From contig JACPFU010000010.1 in NCBI GenBank assembly GCA_016182785.1, positions 1 through 64,000 of the forward strand: 64,000 bases of DNA, in the 5' to 3' direction. Made by a program: the position numbers and the translations under genes. Position 1 is the stretch's first letter, and each line of letters starts with the position of its first letter. This DNA is from Lysobacterales bacterium (GTDB lineage Bacteria > Pseudomonadota > Gammaproteobacteria > Xanthomonadales > Ahniellaceae). Positions 37,313-46,890 of this stretch are shown here, piece after piece. Under the pieces are notes generated by a model. The model made no database searches and was not told the origin of the DNA. It worked only from the letters and a program-made list of their open reading frames with translations.

Positions 37313-39754
37313 ATGAACAACTGGCTGCACTGGCCGCGAATCCTGTTGACCCTGCTCGCGCTGACCGCTGCCAGTGCACCGGTGTGCGCGATCGCCGAGA
37401 AGGACCTGCTGCCGGTCGACGATGCCTTCCGGCTCGAAGCCGAAGCGGTGGCCAAGGGTCGCGTCGAGTTCCGCTGGAAGATCGCGCCCGGCTACTACCT
37501 GTACAAGGAACGCATCAAGGTGACGCTGGCCGATAGCGGCAGCTTCGCCGCCGACCCGCTGCAACTGCCGGCCGGGCAGGTCAAGGAGGACCAGTTCTTC
37601 GGACGCATGGAGACCTATCGCGGCAGCGCCACCGCGACCCTGTCCGGCACCGCGGCCGATGGCGTCGAGCTGTTGCGCTTCAAGGTCAGCTACCAGGGCT
37701 GCGCCGATGCCGGCGTCTGCTACCCGCCGCAGCGCAAGGAAGTGGTGGTGTCGCTGCCGGACCCGGCGCGCGCCGCGAGCGCGGACGCCGCGACCGCAGA
37801 CCCGGCGTCGACGGCGCCCACGAATGCGCCGGCGACGACCACGGCGGATGCAGCGGTCACTGCGATGCCGTCGTTGGTGCTTCCGGGCACCGCCGCGCCT
37901 GCGACCGCAAGCGCGCCTGTGGTCGCCGCCCCGGCGCCACTCAGCCTGCCCGGCACCGGTGCGCCGCGCGAGGAGGGCATGGACGCGCTGCCGCTGCCCG
38001 AGGAGGAAGCCTTCCAGGTCGAGACGATCGCGCTCAGCGGCACCGAGCTGCTGGCGCGTTTCACCATGCCCAAGGACTACTACCTGTACCGCAACAAGAC
38101 CGGCTTCATCCTCGAAGACCCGAAGGTCGGCGATCTGGGCGCGCCGCGCTGGCCGGCGAGCCGCAGCTTCGATGACCCGGAGTTCGGTCGGGTCGAGGTG
38201 TACTTCGATCTGGTCGAGATCCCGATCACCCTTGCCCGCAAGGACGGTGCCGCGCGCGACATCGACCTGCGCGTGAACCTGCAAGGTTGCCAGCTCGACG
38301 GCATCTGCTATCCGCCGATGACGCGCATCCTGACGGTGTCGCTGCCTGCGGCCGATGCTTCCGAACTGGCCGCGGCGCGCGCTGCGATCGCACCCGCCGG
38401 AACCCCGGAACTGCGTGCGGCCGAAACCGCCCCGGCGCCAGCCGAGGGCAGCGCCGACTTCTTCGCCAACAGCCTGCGCGGCGGCAATCGCGCCTTCGCG
38501 ATGCTGGTGTTCCTGCTGGTCGGCATCGGGCTCGCGTTCACGCCCTGCGTGTTCCCGATGGTGCCGATCCTGTCCGGGATCGTCGCCGGCGCCGGCGACA
38601 ATCTCAGTACCCGCCGCGCGTTCGTGCTGTCGCTGGTCTACGTGCTCGCCTCGGCGCTGGTGTTCACGGTGGTCGGCGTCATCGCCGGGCTCGCCGGTCA
38701 GAACCTGCAGGCACTGTTCCAGAAACCGTGGATCCTGGTCAGCTTCGCACTCGTGTTCGTCGCGCTGGCACTGTCGATGTTCGGCTTCTACGAACTGCAG
38801 CTGCCGAGCCGCTGGCAGACGAAACTCACCACCACCAGCAACCAGGTGGAAGGCGGTTCGCTGACCGGGGTGGCGATCATGGGTGCGCTCTCGGCGCTGA
38901 TCGTCGGACCCTGCGTGGCGCCGCCATTGGCCGGTGCGGTGGTGTACATCTCGCAGACGCGCGACCCGATCTTCGGTGGCCTCGCGCTGTTCTCGCTCGC
39001 GCTTGGCATGGGCCTGCCGCTGCTCGCGTTCGGCACCGGCGCCGGGCACTGGATGCCGCGCGCCGGGCGCTGGATGGAACTGGTCAAGGTCGGCTTCGGC
39101 GTCGCCTTCCTCTGGCTCGCGATCTGGATGCTGGAGCGCATCCTCGCGCCGAGCTGGATCATGTTCCTGGCCGGCATCCTGCTGGTCGGCAAGGGCGTGC
39201 ACCTGCATGCGCTGGAGCGCCTGCCCGAGAACCCGAGCGGCTGGCAGAAGACGTGGAAGGCGATCGGCCTGATCTTCGTGATCCTCGGCGTACTGCAGTT
39301 CATCGGCATGGCCTCGGGTGCGCGTGACTGGGCGCGACCGCTTGAGAACCTCGGCGGTTCGCGTGCGGAAAGCGCCAGCGGCGACAGCGAACTGCGCTTC
39401 GACAAGGCCAGCTCGAACGAGGCGCTCGATGCTGCGATTGCTGCGGCGAACGCCAGCGGCAAACCGGTACTGTTCGACTTCTATGCGGACTGGTGCATCG
39501 AATGCAAACGCATGGAGCGCAGCACCTTCCGCGACCCCGCGGTGCTCGCCGCGGCGGGTGAGTTCGTGCTGATCAAGGCCGACGTCACCGAGCAGTCGGA
39601 GGCGCACCTCGCGCTGCAGCAGCGCTTCGGCATCATCGGCCCACCGGCAACGCTGTTCTTCGACCGCGCCGGCAAGGAAGTTCGCGCGGAACGGCTGATC
39701 GGCTACGAGGAAGCCGCGGTCTTCTCCGCACGCCTCGCGCGCGCCGGCTCCTGA
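37313..39754 (+). CDS. dsbD: DsbD, thiol:disulfide interchange protein with two alpha domains
   Basis: 813 residues, against about 565 in E. coli. The start at 37313 gives the signal peptide ILLTLLALTAASAPVCA. The excess length is a second copy of the periplasmic alpha domain: the first has YYLYKERIKV and YQGCADAGVCYPPQ (Cys 130/136), the second YYLYRNKTGFI and LQGCQLDGICYPPM (Cys 326/332). A Pro/Ala/Thr linker joins them. The beta domain has eight or so membrane helices with TPCVFPM and GPCVAPP (Cys about 411 and 534). The gamma domain is thioredoxin-like with DWCIECKRME (about 726). It passes electrons from cytosolic thioredoxin to periplasmic DsbC, DsbG and cytochrome maturation. Confidence 0.95.
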   Translation: MNNWLHWPRILLTLLALTAASAPVCAIAEKDLLPVDDAFRLEAEAVAKGRVEFRWKIAPGYYLYKERIKVTLADSGSFAADPLQLPAGQVKEDQFFGRMETYRGSATATLSGTAADGVELLRFKVSYQGCADAGVCYPPQRKEVVVSLPDPARAASADAATADPASTAPTNAPATTTADAAVTAMPSLVLPGTAAPATASAPVVAAPAPLSLPGTGAPREEGMDALPLPEEEAFQVETIALSGTELLARFTMPKDYYLYRNKTGFILEDPKVGDLGAPRWPASRSFDDPEFGRVEVYFDLVEIPITLARKDGAARDIDLRVNLQGCQLDGICYPPMTRILTVSLPAADASELAAARAAIAPAGTPELRAAETAPAPAEGSADFFANSLRGGNRAFAMLVFLLVGIGLAFTPCVFPMVPILSGIVAGAGDNLSTRRAFVLSLVYVLASALVFTVVGVIAGLAGQNLQALFQKPWILVSFALVFVALALSMFGFYELQLPSRWQTKLTTTSNQVEGGSLTGVAIMGALSALIVGPCVAPPLAGAVVYISQTRDPIFGGLALFSLALGMGLPLLAFGTGAGHWMPRAGRWMELVKVGFGVAFLWLAIWMLERILAPSWIMFLAGILLVGKGVHLHALERLPENPSGWQKTWKAIGLIFVILGVLQFIGMASGARDWARPLENLGGSRAESASGDSELRFDKASSNEALDAAIAAANASGKPVLFDFYADWCIECKRMERSTFRDPAVLAAAGEFVLIKADVTEQSEAHLALQQRFGIIGPPATLFFDRAGKEVRAERLIGYEEAAVFSARLARAGS

Positions 39755-39809
39755 AGCCCGCCGGGAACGGCGTGCACCGAGCCCGGCCACCGCTGCCCGG
39801 TCACATCCG

Positions 39810-39841
39810 CGGACTTCGCCGGTGGCTGCCGGCGAAGTCCG
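39810..39841. terminator. strong hairpin between convergent dsbD and collagen-like genes
   Basis: CGGACTTCGCCGG, six-base loop TGGCTG, CCGGCGAAGTCCG: a perfect 13-bp stem between two stop codons. No T-run follows on either strand, so it may stop transcription with Rho or protect 3' ends. Confidence 0.55.
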
Positions 39842-39847
39842 ATCGGG

Positions 39848-42800
39848 TTACTCCGAGATCGTCAGCGACCAGGTCACGCTGACTGCGATCGGCGTACCCG
39901 TGCCCGATTCCTGCACCATCACCGCCATCGCATTGCCGGCGGTGATCGCTGCCGTGTTCACCGTGTCGGAACAGGAATTGGCCGTTTCCGAGATGACGCA
40001 GGTGAGGGCCGTGCTGGCATTGGCCAGGCGCAGCGTGACCGTATATGCCTGCGTGCCGCCGCCGTTGTCCGGCGCCAGGTTGCTGCGCACGCGGAACGCG
40101 CCCACGGTTCCGTCCAGCGGTGAAGCGATCGCGACCTTGTTCTCGGTGGCGTTGGATTCGCCGACGCCGACGTAGGTGATGGCGTTGTTGCCGGTCGCGA
40201 CGTTGAAGTAGGAACTTCCCAGCACCACCGCCGCCGTGTGCCCCGACAACCCGGTCGGACCCTGCGGACCCGCCGGACCCACTGCGCCATCGGCACCGGC
40301 CGGACCTTGTGGACCCGCCGCGCCGTCTGCACCCGCCGGCCCCTGCGGACCTGCCGGACCGGCCGGACCCACTGCACCATCGGCACCAGCCGGACCTTGT
40401 GGACCCGCCGCGCCGTCTGCGCCCGCCGGACCTTGCGGACCTGCCGGACCCACTGCACCATCGGCACCGGCCGGGCCCTGCGGACCTACCGCGCCATCTA
40501 CGCCGTCGACGCCATCTGCACCGGCTGGGCCTTGCGGACCTGCCGGACCAGCCGGACCCACTGCGCCATCGGCACCGTCGGCGCCATCTGCGCCCGCCGG
40601 ACCTTGCGGGCCGGCCGGACCCACTGCGCCGTCAGCGCCTGCCGGGCCTTGCGGACCCACTGCACCGTCTGCACCTGCGGGACCCTGCGGACCGACCGCA
40701 CCATCCGCGCCCGCCGGACCTTGCGGACCGGCCGGACCCACTGCGCCGTCGGCTCCATCGGCACCGTCAGCGCCTGCCGGGCCCACTGCACCGTCTGCAC
40801 CCGCCGGACCTTGCGGACCTGCCGGACCCACTGCACCGTCGGCACCGTCGGCGCCATCTGCGCCCGCCGGACCTTGCGGACCCACTGCGCCGTCTGCACC
40901 TGCGGGACCCTGCGGACCGACCGCACCATCCGCGCCCGCCGGACCTTGCGGACCCGCCGGACCCACCGCGCCGTCAGCGCCTGCCGGGCCTTGCGGACCC
41001 ACTGCACCGTCTGCACCTGCGGGACCCTGCGGACCCGCCGGACCCACCGCGCCATCTGCACCTGCGGGACCCTGCGGACCGACCGCACCATCTGCGCCCG
41101 CCGGACCTTGCGGACCGGCCGGACCCACTGCGCCGTCAGCGCCTGCCGGGCCTTGCGGACCCACTGCACCGTCTGCACCTGCCGGACCTTGCGGACCTGC
41201 CGGACCCACCGCGCCGTCGGCTCCATCGGCACCGTCAGCGCCTGCCGGACCCTGCGGACCCGCCGGACCCACCGCGCCGTCTGCACCTGCGGGACCCTGC
41301 GGACCGACCGCACCATCTGCGCCCGCCGGACCTTGCGGACCTGCCGGACCTGCCGGACCCACTGCGCCATCGGCTCCGTCGGCGCCATCTGCACCTGCCG
41401 GACCCTGCGGACCAGCCGGGCCTTGCGGACCCACGGCGCCATCCGCGCCAGCCGGGCCCTGGGGGCCGGCCGGACCGACTGCACCATCGACGCCATCAGC
41501 ACCGTCGGCACCTTCCGGGCCCTGCGGACCTGCTGGACCCACCGCGCCGTCTGCACCGGCCGGTCCTTGCGGACCCACTGCGCCATCTGCACCGGCTGGG
41601 CCTTGCGGACCCGCCGGACCCACCGCGCCGTCGGCTCCATCGGCACCGTCAGCGCCTGCCGGGCCCTGCGGACCAGCTGGACCCACTGCACCATCTGCTC
41701 CGGCCGGACCCTGCGGACCAGCCGGACCCACTGCGCCGTCAGCGCCGTCCGCGCCATCGGCACCATCTGCACCCGCCGGGCCCTGCGGACCTGCCGGACC
41801 GACTGCACCGTCGGCACCCGCCGGACCCTGCGGACCAGCCGGACCCACTGCGCCGTCAGCGCCATCGGCACCATCGGCACCTGCCGGGCCCTGCGGACCT
41901 GCTGGGCCTTGCGGACCCACGGCGCCATCAGCACCTGCCGGGCCCTGCGGACCGACCGCACCATCTGCGCCCGCCGGACCTTGCGGACCGGCCGGACCCA
42001 CCGCGCCGTCCACTCCATCGGCACCGTCAGCGCCTGCCGGGCCCTGCGGACCAGCCGGACCCACTGCGCCGTCTGCACCCGCCGGACCTTGCGGACCTGC
42101 TGGACCCACTGCGCCGTCAGCGCCTGCCGGGCCTTGCGGACCCACTGCACCGTCTGCACCCACCGGGCCTTGCGGACCCACTGCACCGTCTGCACCCGCC
42201 GGACCCTGCGGACCCACTGCGCCATCTGCACCCGCAGGGCCTTGCGGACCTGCTGCACCATCGGCACCTGCCGGGCCCTGCGGCCCTGCTGGACCCACTG
42301 CCCCATCTGCACCCGCTGGGCCTTGCGGACCTGCCGGACCAACCGCGCCGTCGGCACCTGCCGGGCCTTGCGGACCTACTGGACCCACCGCGCCATCTGC
42401 ACCTGCTGGGCCTTGCGGACCCGCCGGGCCCACCGCACCGTCGGCACCATCGGCGCCATCAGCACCTGCCGGGCCCTGCGGTCCTGCCGGACCCACTGCG
42501 CCGTCAGCGCCATCGGCACCATCTGCACCCGCCGGGCCCTGCGGACCTGCGGGACCGACTGCGCCGTCGGCACCGGCCGGACCCTGCGGACCAACCGGAC
42601 CGACTGCGCCGTCGGCACCTGCCGGACCCTGCGGACCCGCCGGACCGATCGCTCCATCCGCGCCAGCCGCACCGGCCGGGCCCTGCGGTCCTGCCGGGCC
42701 TGCTGCGCCATCTGCGCCTGCCGGACCCTGCGGACCGGCCGGGCCGGTTGCTCCATCCGCGCCAGCTGCGCCGTCCGCACCCGCCGGGCCTTGGGGGCCA

Positions 42801-43240
42801 GCCGGGCCGGCTGCTCCGTCCGCGCCCTGGGGACCCTGTGGGCCCTGCGGACCTGGCGTGCCGGTCATCGCCCATTGCGCGACCGGCGCCGTGGATATCG
42901 GCTGGCGCGGCAGCGTGGTGCCCTCCACCGTCACTTGCAGGTACATCTGGGTACCGACGAACGCCCCCGGGAACGCCAGGTTCACGGTGAATACGCCGTT
43001 GACCACCGGATAGTCGTTCTCGACCACGGTCGCACCGACCTGGGTGCCGCCGCTGGCCTGGTCCCACAACGAGAAGGTCAGATCGAAATTGCCGTTGGCC
43101 GTGGCTCCGGCCTGTTCGAGCTTGCCCTGGTAGACGAAGTCCGGGAGCTGCACCGCCGCCGGCGCCGATAGCGCCGAACTCGCCCACGTTGCCGCCAGGG
43201 CAGCCGCCATGGCCAACCGAAGAGTCGTTCGCATGATCAT
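39848..43240 (-). CDS. secreted collagen-like protein (about 291 Gly-X-Y triplets)
   Basis: 1130 residues. ATG 43240 has GAGGG seven bases upstream; another ATG at 43258 overlaps the stop of the preceding gene. Signal peptide: [20 protein letters not shown]. Residues 27-126 are a beta-rich head ([31 protein letters not shown]). Residues 127-1000 are uninterrupted Gly-X-Y triplets, mostly [12 protein letters not shown] and GPV; no Lys or Arg was seen, so the region is strongly acidic. The tail of 130 residues ([17 protein letters not shown] to VTWSLTISE) has two cysteines and could drive trimer formation. A surface fibre or adhesin is likely. No hydroxylation enzyme is near. It lacks the DGFE end. 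Confidence 0.92.
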   Translation of the reverse strand: MIMRTTLRLAMAAALAATWASSALSAPAAVQLPDFVYQGKLEQAGATANGNFDLTFSLWDQASGGTQVGATVVENDYPVVNGVFTVNLAFPGAFVGTQMYLQVTVEGTTLPRQPISTAPVAQWAMTGTPGPQGPQGPQGADGAAGPAGPQGPAGADGAAGADGATGPAGPQGPAGADGAAGPAGPQGPAGAAGADGAIGPAGPQGPAGADGAVGPVGPQGPAGADGAVGPAGPQGPAGADGADGADGAVGPAGPQGPAGADGADGADGAVGPAGPQGPAGADGAVGPVGPQGPAGADGAVGPAGPQGPAGADGAVGPAGPQGPAGADGAAGPQGPAGADGAVGPQGPAGADGAVGPQGPVGADGAVGPQGPAGADGAVGPAGPQGPAGADGAVGPAGPQGPAGADGADGVDGAVGPAGPQGPAGADGAVGPQGPAGADGAVGPQGPAGPQGPAGADGADGADGAVGPAGPQGPAGADGAVGPAGPQGPAGADGADGADGADGAVGPAGPQGPAGADGAVGPAGPQGPAGADGADGADGAVGPAGPQGPAGADGAVGPQGPAGADGAVGPAGPQGPEGADGADGVDGAVGPAGPQGPAGADGAVGPQGPAGPQGPAGADGADGADGAVGPAGPAGPQGPAGADGAVGPQGPAGADGAVGPAGPQGPAGADGADGADGAVGPAGPQGPAGADGAVGPQGPAGADGAVGPAGPQGPAGADGAVGPQGPAGADGAVGPAGPQGPAGADGAVGPQGPAGADGAVGPAGPQGPAGADGAVGPQGPAGADGAVGPQGPAGADGADGADGAVGPAGPQGPAGADGAVGPAGADGADGADGAVGPAGPQGPAGADGAVGPQGPAGADGAVGPQGPAGADGAVGPAGPQGPAGADGADGADGAVGPAGPAGPQGPAGADGVDGVDGAVGPQGPAGADGAVGPAGPQGPAGADGAAGPQGPAGADGAVGPAGPAGPQGPAGADGAAGPQGPAGADGAVGPAGPQGPTGLSGHTAAVVLGSSYFNVATGNNAITYVGVGESNATENKVAIASPLDGTVGAFRVRSNLAPDNGGGTQAYTVTLRLANASTALTCVISETANSCSDTVNTAAITAGNAMAVMVQESGTGTPIAVSVTWSLTISE
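40241..42862. repeat. Gly-X-Y coding tandem repeat array
   Basis: 2.6 kb of degenerate 9-bp-based units, in larger 18-, 27- and 36-bp combinations, encoding Gly-X-Y on the minus strand. Because the units are multiples of three and GC-rich, all six frames are open for long stretches; the other frames are not genes. Unit number is likely to vary between strains, and the assembly of this stretch should be viewed with care. Confidence 0.95.
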
Positions 43241-43254
43241 CGCAGTGCCCTCGT

Positions 43255-43563
43255 TCATTCGAATCCGTCCGCAAAAATGTTGCCCGATGGGGGCAAGGTG
43301 TTGGGAAGCGTCGCCGGGAATCCCGCCGTGAGCCGATAGTTGCCGGCACTGGTCGAGCCCATCACCGGCTCCGCGACCGTGCTGATCACCCGATACGCAC
43401 CCGCGCTGGCAACGGCGCCGCCACCGGCAACGGTGCCGTTGCGCACCGCGTAGCCACCGGCATGGGCCAGCCCGCCGAGCAGACACGCCAACAGCACCGC
43501 CGCGCGCCAGCGTCGCGGCCACGGCAGCGACCGGCGCCGCTGGAACTCTGGATCTCGTCTCAT
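43255..43563 (-). CDS. small secreted protein ending DGFE, upstream of collagen-like gene
   Basis: 102 residues from ATG 43563. After basic residues ([10 protein letters not shown]) a hydrophobic segment ([17 protein letters not shown]) acts as signal peptide. The mature 65 residues contain [47 protein letters not shown], a glycine-rich pattern seen at the start of many Xanthomonadales exported proteins, then NIFADGFE. The stop lies 14 bases before the collagen-like start, so they form an operon. It may be a surface or secretion partner; function unknown. Confidence 0.75.
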   Translation of the reverse strand: MRRDPEFQRRRSLPWPRRWRAAVLLACLLGGLAHAGGYAVRNGTVAGGGAVASAGAYRVISTVAEPVMGSTSAGNYRLTAGFPATLPNTLPPSGNIFADGFE

Positions 43564-43631
43564 TACGTATTCATCCGTATTGACTGCGGTCCCGACGCGG
43601 GCCTTGGATGTCCGTATCGCACAAAATGCGC

Positions 43632-43656
43632 CACGGATCACGCTGTCCGTGTGATC
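43632..43656. promoter_or_regulatory. overlapping dyads upstream of the collagen-like operon
   Basis: CACGGA-N8-TCCGTG (43632-43651) overlaps GATCAC-N9-GTGATC (43636-43656), 69 bases before the start at 43563. This could be an operator for the small secreted protein and collagen-like genes. No regulator can be named. Confidence 0.3.
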
Positions 43657-43716
43657 GAATGCAACTTCCGACGGGGAGTGCAAACGGCGCCGACCGGCGG
43701 CACCGGCGCGCGTCGC

Positions 43717-44046
43717 TTAACGCGCCATCAGGTGCGGCGGCACCTTGCGCTTGAGCAACGCGACCAGTTCCGGTTGCTGGAAGGCGAATTCATCGGGGAT
43801 GTTCAGACAGACGATGCGCGGCCCGCGCAGCGCCTCGCGAAAGCGCCGTCGCAACTTGTCGCGATGCGTCGGCTCCATCACGAAGATCAGCTCCGCCCAG
43901 CGCACCAGCTCCGGCGTCAGCGCCACCTCGGCGTCGTGATCGGTGCCCGCCGAGGCGGTTTCCACGCCCGGCCACGCCGCGAACACCTGCTCCGCCGTAG
44001 GACTGCGCAGCCGGTTGCGGCTGCAGACGAACAGCACGCGCTTCAA
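43717..44046 (-). CDS. low-molecular-weight protein-tyrosine-phosphatase-like protein
   Basis: 109 residues. The likely start is TTG at 44046, which overlaps the SET gene stop (TTGA) and gives [28 protein letters not shown] is a CX5R phosphate-binding loop. An acidic residue is present in NIPDEFAF, where the family has the general acid. It is shorter than the usual 150 residues. It may be a phosphatase or an arsenate-reductase-like relative; the target is unknown. It ends a coupled minus-strand run beginning at lptD or at the WGR gene. Confidence 0.8.
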   Translation of the reverse strand: MKRVLFVCSRNRLRSPTAEQVFAAWPGVETASAGTDHDAEVALTPELVRWAELIFVMEPTHRDKLRRRFREALRGPRIVCLNIPDEFAFQQPELVALLKRKVPPHLMAR

Positions 44047-44537
44047 CGCGACTTCTTCACCGGCTTGCGCGGCTTGGGCTTGAGCATGGTGCCGGAGCAG
44101 GTCCTGGCGCCGCAGCGGCAGACCCACGCCGCCTTGAGCTCGCGGGTGTAGGGCTCGTCGAGCACGATGCCGTAGTCGTAGGTGAGTTCCTCGCCCTTCG
44201 TGATCGCGCGCCGCGCCTCGATGACGACGCGGTCATGCTTGGGGTTGCCGTCCTCGGCGTCGATCTTCCAGGCGCGGCAATTCGGGTCGCAGCTGTGGTT
44301 GATCCAGCGCGCGTCGTTGCCGTCCTGGTTGCCGTCGATCACGTAGTCGTCGTTCAGCGTGAACAGGAAGGTGTGGCCGGTGATCGAGCTGCCGCCGTAC
44401 TTGTGGTCGGCACGCGCGTGCGTGAGTCGCTTGCCGGCGTATTCGATGATCTCCTGGCCTTCGCTGATGTCGGCGATGGCGAACACGCCATTGCCGTGGA
44501 TGGCGGAGCTGCGCATTTCGATCAGGGGCTTGCTCAT
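44043..44537 (-). CDS. SET-domain protein-lysine methyltransferase
   Basis: 164 residues with all hallmarks of a SET domain: [20 protein letters not shown] at the start, [11 protein letters not shown] (SAM-binding knot), GEELTYDYG (catalytic Tyr), and post-[16 protein letters not shown] with three or four zinc-binding cysteines. The tail [12 protein letters not shown] is basic. It should transfer methyl groups from S-adenosylmethionine to lysine of some protein. The target in bacteria is unknown. The ATG overlaps the hemE stop (ATGA) and its stop overlaps the phosphatase-like start, so the three are coupled. Confidence 0.93.
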   Translation of the reverse strand: MSKPLIEMRSSAIHGNGVFAIADISEGQEIIEYAGKRLTHARADHKYGGSSITGHTFLFTLNDDYVIDGNQDGNDARWINHSCDPNCRAWKIDAEDGNPKHDRVVIEARRAITKGEELTYDYGIVLDEPYTRELKAAWVCRCGARTCSGTMLKPKPRKPVKKSR

Positions 44538-45628
44538 CGGAGGTTTCCACGCGCCGCGAACAGCGCGGCGCTCTCGCTGTGCACGGCTTCGACCAGCGCG
44601 CGCAGGTGTTCGGGATCGATCGTCGGATGGATGCCGTGACCGAGATTGAAGACATGACCGGGATTCGCGCCGAAGCTGTGCACCGCCTTGCGCGCCTCGG
44701 CGCGAATGGCGTCGACGCCGGCATAGAGCACGACCGGATCGACATTGCCCTGCAACGCGACGCGATCACCGACGCGACGCCGTGCCTCGTCGAGCGTGAT
44801 CGTCCAGTCCAGACCAAGCGCATCGACGCCGCTGTCGGCCATCGCCTCCAGCTGCCCCATCGCGCCCTTCGAGTACAGGATCAGCGGAACGCGCGCGTCG
44901 CCTTCGCCGCGCTCGAGCGTGGCCGCGATCTGCTGCATGTAGCGCAACGAGAATTCGCGGTAGTGGTCGGCCGACAACGCGCCGCCCCAGGTGTCGAAGA
45001 GCATCAGCGCCTGCGCGCCGGCATCGAGCTGCGCCTGCAGATAGGCGCTGACGCTCTGCGCCAGCACATCGAGCAGGCGATGCGCGGCCGCGGGTTCGTT
45101 CCACAGCAGGGCCTTGGCGCGTTCAAAGTGCTCCGAACCGCCGCCTTCGATCATGTAGCAGGCCAGCGTCCACGGGCTGCCGGAGAATCCGATCAGCGGC
45201 ACGCGTCCCTGCAACTCGCGGCGGATCAGCGTGACCGCATCGGTGACGTAACGCAGCGTCTGGTCGATGCGCGGCACCGCGAGCGCATCGATCTCGGCGA
45301 CGCTGCGCAGCGGGCGCGCGAAACGCGGTCCCTCGCCCTCGGCGAATGTCAGCCCGAGGCCCATCGCATCGGGCACGGTGAGGATGTCGGAGAACAGGAT
45401 CGCCGCATCGAGCGGAAAACGCGCGAGCGGTTGCAGGGTCACTTCGCAGGCGAGTTCGGGCGACTGGCACAGGTTCATGAACGAACCGGCACGTGCACGC
45501 GTCGCACGGTATTCCGGCAGGTAGCGCCCGGCCTGACGCATGATCCACACCGGCGTGCGATCCACCGGCTGACGTTTGAGCGCGCGCAGAAAACGATCGT
45601 TCGCCAGCGGCGCGAATCCGTTCGACAT
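44534..45628 (-). CDS. hemE: HemE, uroporphyrinogen decarboxylase
   Basis: 364 residues. ATG 45628 gives [41 protein letters not shown], the usual start. Also present: the catalytic region [39 protein letters not shown] and the end [25 protein letters not shown]. It removes four carboxyl groups from uroporphyrinogen III to give coproporphyrinogen III in heme synthesis. It is five bases downstream of the SPOR gene and overlaps the SET gene start. Confidence 0.97.
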   Translation of the reverse strand: MSNGFAPLANDRFLRALKRQPVDRTPVWIMRQAGRYLPEYRATRARAGSFMNLCQSPELACEVTLQPLARFPLDAAILFSDILTVPDAMGLGLTFAEGEGPRFARPLRSVAEIDALAVPRIDQTLRYVTDAVTLIRRELQGRVPLIGFSGSPWTLACYMIEGGGSEHFERAKALLWNEPAAAHRLLDVLAQSVSAYLQAQLDAGAQALMLFDTWGGALSADHYREFSLRYMQQIAATLERGEGDARVPLILYSKGAMGQLEAMADSGVDALGLDWTITLDEARRRVGDRVALQGNVDPVVLYAGVDAIRAEARKAVHSFGANPGHVFNLGHGIHPTIDPEHLRALVEAVHSESAALFAARGNLR

Positions 45629-45633
45629 GAGCC

Positions 45634-46584
45634 TCAGAGTCCTTGCGTGATTTCGGTCTGGAGCGCACCGATGCGCCGCGGCCATTGTGCGGAGAGCCCG
45701 GCCACCTTCGGCAACGCGGCCTGGGCGGCACGCGCGGCGTTCGCATCGGCGAATGCGCCATGCGCCAGCAGCCAGGTCGGGCCGTTCGATCCGCGCACGC
45801 GCAACACGTAGCAGGTCGCAGGATCGAGGCCGAGGCCTGCAACCAGCGCCGGGAAACCGGAAGGATCCGGCGCGTAGGCCAATTGCAGCGTGTACGCGGT
45901 GGCCGGCAACTGCGCGAAGTCGGTTGCATCGGCCAACTCCCCAGCCACCGTTGCGATCTGCGGCGGCTGCGGTGTTGGCGTCGGTGCAGGCGTGGGCGCC
46001 GGTGTCGGTTCCGCGATCGCCTCGTCCGGCGCGGCTGCGGGCCCTGCGACCCGCTCGGCCCGACCCGCTTCCTCGCTCACCGAGCCGCTGGCCGCCATGC
46101 CCGGCGTCGCTTCGGCAGGGACCGCCACGACCGGCGCGGCCTCGACCGTTGCCGCGTCCGCTGCGGCACTGGTCGGCTGCACCGACTCGGCCGGCGATGG
46201 CTCCGCCTCGGCCGCCACCACGGCTTCCGCTGCGGTCTCCGGCTCGCGTGGTGTGGCTTGGACCGGGGCGTACGGGGTGCGTCGCATCGGGTCGGCGAGG
46301 AAGAACGGCGGCGCCGGGCTGTCCTCGGACTCCACTTCAGTCGCGGCTTCCGTCGTCGCCGGCGCGGACTCGGCCACGTGCTGCGGTTCCGGCGCGGCCT
46401 CGGCAGCGGGCGGCTGGTAGTCCTTCGGGGGCGAGTCCTCGGTACCGCAATCCCAGCCGCTGCCATCGGCGGCGGGGACGCAGACATGGCGCACGCCCGG
46501 CTCGAACACACCCTCTTCCTTGTCCTGTGCACCAACGGCGCCCGCGGCCCACAGCAGCGGCAAGATCACCAAGTTACGGTTCAT
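45634..46584 (-). CDS. SPOR-domain-like periplasmic protein
   Basis: 316 residues. ATG 46584 lies inside the end of the WGR gene. Signal peptide: [17 protein letters not shown] long disordered middle rich in Ala, Pro, Glu and Thr (about 50-230, with [13 protein letters not shown]) links to a C-terminal domain of about 75 residues ([51 protein letters not shown]) that has the shape of a SPOR peptidoglycan-binding domain. It may act at the division site. The start of the mature protein has two Cys ([15 protein letters not shown]). Confidence 0.75.
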   Translation of the reverse strand: MNRNLVILPLLWAAGAVGAQDKEEGVFEPGVRHVCVPAADGSGWDCGTEDSPPKDYQPPAAEAAPEPQHVAESAPATTEAATEVESEDSPAPPFFLADPMRRTPYAPVQATPREPETAAEAVVAAEAEPSPAESVQPTSAAADAATVEAAPVVAVPAEATPGMAASGSVSEEAGRAERVAGPAAAPDEAIAEPTPAPTPAPTPTPQPPQIATVAGELADATDFAQLPATAYTLQLAYAPDPSGFPALVAGLGLDPATCYVLRVRGSNGPTWLLAHGAFADANAARAAQAALPKVAGLSAQWPRRIGALQTEITQGL

Positions 46585-46846
46585 AGCGCGAACCTGCGGG
46601 CGCATCGATGCCCTGGCAGAACATGACCTGGAACCCCTTGCGCAATTGCTGGTCGCGCACACCCATCATCGCGCTCTCGGCCACATCGCGCTGCTCGTAG
46701 AACTCGCGCTTCATCGACGCACGACCGCCGGTCTGGCCCCACTCGCGCAGCAGCGACCAGCCGCCGAGCAGGTCCTGCTGCAGGATCAGGTGGTAGTAAC
46801 GCGGCGACTCGTTCGGCGCCGGCTGGGTTTGCATGAAGATGCGCAT
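46574..46846 (-). CDS. stand-alone WGR-domain protein
   Basis: 90 residues, no signal peptide. YYHLILQQDLLGGWSLLREWGQTGGRAS contains the W-G-x-x-G-G-R motif that names the WGR domain, found in nucleic-acid-linked proteins such as PARPs and in small bacterial proteins. The next gene starts within its last codons (11-base overlap). Role unknown; nucleic-acid binding is possible. Confidence 0.82.
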   Translation of the reverse strand: MRIFMQTQPAPNESPRYYHLILQQDLLGGWSLLREWGQTGGRASMKREFYEQRDVAESAMMGVRDQQLRKGFQVMFCQGIDAPAGSRYEP

Positions 46847-46890
46847 GGGCGCGGAGTTTAGCCGGAACCGTGCGTGCGCCGCCTGTGAAC

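Noticed and set aside
40241..42862. Possible CRISPR or satellite array
   Set aside because: There are no unique spacers and the repeat keeps a codon frame throughout; it is a coding Gly-X-Y repeat.
40236..43013. A 925-codon plus-strand open frame ([14 protein letters not shown] repeats) and other long frames over the collagen region
   Set aside because: They result from the 9-bp-based repeats having no stop in any frame. Only the minus-strand frame has a signal peptide, a ribosome binding site and non-repeat end domains.
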